From: Gemmobacter sp.
GTDB lineage: Bacteria; Pseudomonadota; Alphaproteobacteria; Rhodobacterales; Rhodobacteraceae
Length of the DNA: 8,364 nt
Assembly: GCA_003509785.1 (NCBI GenBank)
Contig: DOMY01000280.1
Span: forward strand, 1-8,364
Reading direction: 5' to 3'
Positions 7,156 through 8,364 of this stretch are shown piece after piece. Under the pieces are notes generated by a model. That model was given only the letters and a program-made list of their open reading frames with translations. It searched no databases and was not told the origin of the DNA. The translations under genes were made by a program, and so were the position numbers. The stretch's first letter is position 1; each line of letters begins with the position of its first letter.

Positions 7156-8364
7156 TCAGCCGTTCCGATACCAACCGCGATGGCCGATCCATGCCGCGCC
7201 AAAGTCCAAGCGGACCTTGATCATCATGGCGTCAACCTCGAAGGCGACGGTCGTTTCCACCTGCGGGCCGGGTGCGCCTTCAAGATAGGCGTATTCCAGA
7301 CCGTCGATGTTCGCCGGGTCCGCCGCCAGATACCATTGCGTCGCGTTGGTCAGGCGGGGTTCCACCAGAAGCAACAGCTTGGCGAAGGGGTTCACATCGG
7401 CGACGGCGGTTGCTGCCAGCGTGGTCAGCAACTGTTCACCGATGGTTTCGTATTCGGGCGGCACGATCAGGAAGCGGGGCGCGGCATTGATCGGCATCCC
7501 GTTTGCCGAAGTCTGTTTCCGCATCCGAACCCGCCCGGCGTTCAGGCTGGTGACGCTTGGCGCGGACGCCGCGTCAAGGTTGCCGTGGCCAGCGACGAAC
7601 ACCGCCAGACCGTCGCCCATGATTGGGTTGCTGGTCAGTGCGGTGACAAGCTGCGAGTTCTCGAATTCACGCGCGGCGATGCCCATGCGGCGGCTGAAGT
7701 CTGCAAGCGCGTTCAGATCATCGTTGATCCACATTTGGCGCGTGTAGGGGATCATGCTGCCGAAGGTTTGCAGGGTGTTCGTATTGGCCGACTCGGCAAC
7801 CGAACCCATCGGATATTCGCCGCCTTCGAGAACCCGCCGAAGGGCCGGGGCATCGCCAAGCATATACTTGGTCTGCACCTTGAAGTTCGGATATTGCGTC
7901 TGGCGCGCAGCGGGGCGCAGACCGGACGGGGAGGCGTCATAGGCGGTGCGAAGGCTGCGCCCGGCGCTATCGCCAAGGATGCCCGCCAGATCGCCCGTGA
8001 CCATGCTGCCCGCGCGGGTGAACACCTGCGCGTCAGACACGCCCTGCAAGGGCTGGCCATGCCGCTTCATCACTTCCCGCACCACGTCGGGAAGGCGAAT
8101 GTTCGCATACTGGCGCGCCGGGGCGGACAGTTCATGCGCCGGGTTCATCCGGGCGTGGATCGCTTCCCCGACACGCGACGCGAAAACGGCGGGGTCGTTG
8201 TGGTCGAACGTGATCTGCGCCGTGGTGCGGGTGCGGGTCTGCGCCTGACGCTGCGCCATCGCAGCGAAGGCCAGTTCCCGCGCGGCTTCCGGCGTCGCCT
8301 CGGCGTCGATCTGCGCGTCGGTCCAAGCACGGTCCAGCCCCGCCAGTTCGGCGATGCTGCGAAT
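7156..8364 (-). CDS. Prohead protease/major capsid protein fusion, 5' part beyond window
   Basis: This is the 3' part, 402 codons, of a phage head gene. The frame has no stop between the window edge and the terminator TGA at 7158-7156, so it is incomplete at its 5' end; ATG 8259 is an internal methionine, not the start. Residues 1-50 from the edge (RSIAELAGLDRAWTDAQID and on) are charged and helical, like the linker after the prohead protease in protease-capsid fusions. From about residue 55 (HNDPAVFASRVGEAI) the HK97-type, Mu gpT-like capsid domain begins. Recognisable blocks are GHGN at 259-262, PRFLIVPPEYE at 296-306, WYLAADP at 344-350 and the C-terminal KVRLDFGAAWIGHRGWY. In such fusions the protease cuts itself off and the C-terminal domain forms the shell. 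The gene leads an operon that ends with the integrase. The protease catalytic residues cannot be checked here. Confidence 0.9.
   Translation of the reverse strand: MRSIAELAGLDRAWTDAQIDAEATPEAARELAFAAMAQRQAQTRTRTTAQITFDHNDPAVFASRVGEAIHARMNPAHELSAPARQYANIRLPDVVREVMKRHGQPLQGVSDAQVFTRAGSMVTGDLAGILGDSAGRSLRTAYDASPSGLRPAARQTQYPNFKVQTKYMLGDAPALRRVLEGGEYPMGSVAESANTNTLQTFGSMIPYTRQMWINDDLNALADFSRRMGIAAREFENSQLVTALTSNPIMGDGLAVFVAGHGNLDAASAPSVTSLNAGRVRMRKQTSANGMPINAAPRFLIVPPEYETIGEQLLTTLAATAVADVNPFAKLLLLVEPRLTNATQWYLAADPANIDGLEYAYLEGAPGPQVETTVAFEVDAMMIKVRLDFGAAWIGHRGWYRNG

Noticed and set aside
7155..7202. ATG 7202 as the start of the gpW-like gene
   Set aside because: It would overlap the conserved capsid C-terminus by 47 bases and add 16 residues to a family whose members are about 70 residues long.
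5663..8364. Gene transfer agent head cluster as an alternative to a satellite or prophage
   Set aside because: The rhodobacterial gene transfer agent cluster has no integrase and is not tied to a tRNA; the adjacent complete integrase argues for a mobile element.

Overview
The window looks like a junction between core chromosome and an integrated phage-type element in a GC-rich alphaproteobacterium, most likely of the Rhodobacteraceae. The grounds are the very high GC of the left part with strong G/C bias at third codon positions, the YbjN-proC gene neighbourhood, the tRNA-Glu sequence, and an intergenic hairpin followed by CCCCTGAGGATATTTT, a motif I recall as recurrent in that family. Genus cannot be fixed from this sequence alone.

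Region 1 (1-3620) is a compact run of plus-strand genes: a YbjN-domain protein, proC (last step of proline synthesis), a CsaA-like tRNA-binding-domain protein, a D-2-hydroxyacid dehydrogenase of the glyoxylate/hydroxypyruvate reductase type, and a sulfotransferase-family protein. ProC/CsaA overlap by 4 bases and CsaA/dehydrogenase by 1 base, and all gaps are under 30 bases, so this is probably one operon. A terminator-like hairpin element follows at 3625-3688. Region 2 (3757-5657) holds recJ (single-strand 5'-3' DNA exonuclease) and a complete tRNA-Glu(TTC) with its own likely promoter.

Region 3 (5658-8364) is foreign and reads entirely on the minus strand, towards the tRNA. In transcription order it has the C-terminal part of a prohead protease/major capsid protein fusion (open through the right edge of the window), a gpW-like head-tail joining protein, a 59-residue protein of unknown function, and a tyrosine integrase whose stop codon lies only 5 bases from the tRNA CCA end. 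The four genes are joined by a 1-base gap, a 1-base overlap and a 4-base overlap, so the integrase appears to be the last cistron of a head-morphogenesis operon. Two 60-base lines counted by hand gave 58% GC in each of the integrase and capsid genes, against 82% in one recJ line.

The main point of interest is this element. Capsid genes lie directly beside integrase at a tRNA, with no tail, lysis or repressor genes between them. That is what one would expect of a capsid-forming phage satellite (cf-PICI-like) rather than a conventional prophage. The window shows only one end, so this remains a hypothesis that the sequence to the right would settle.
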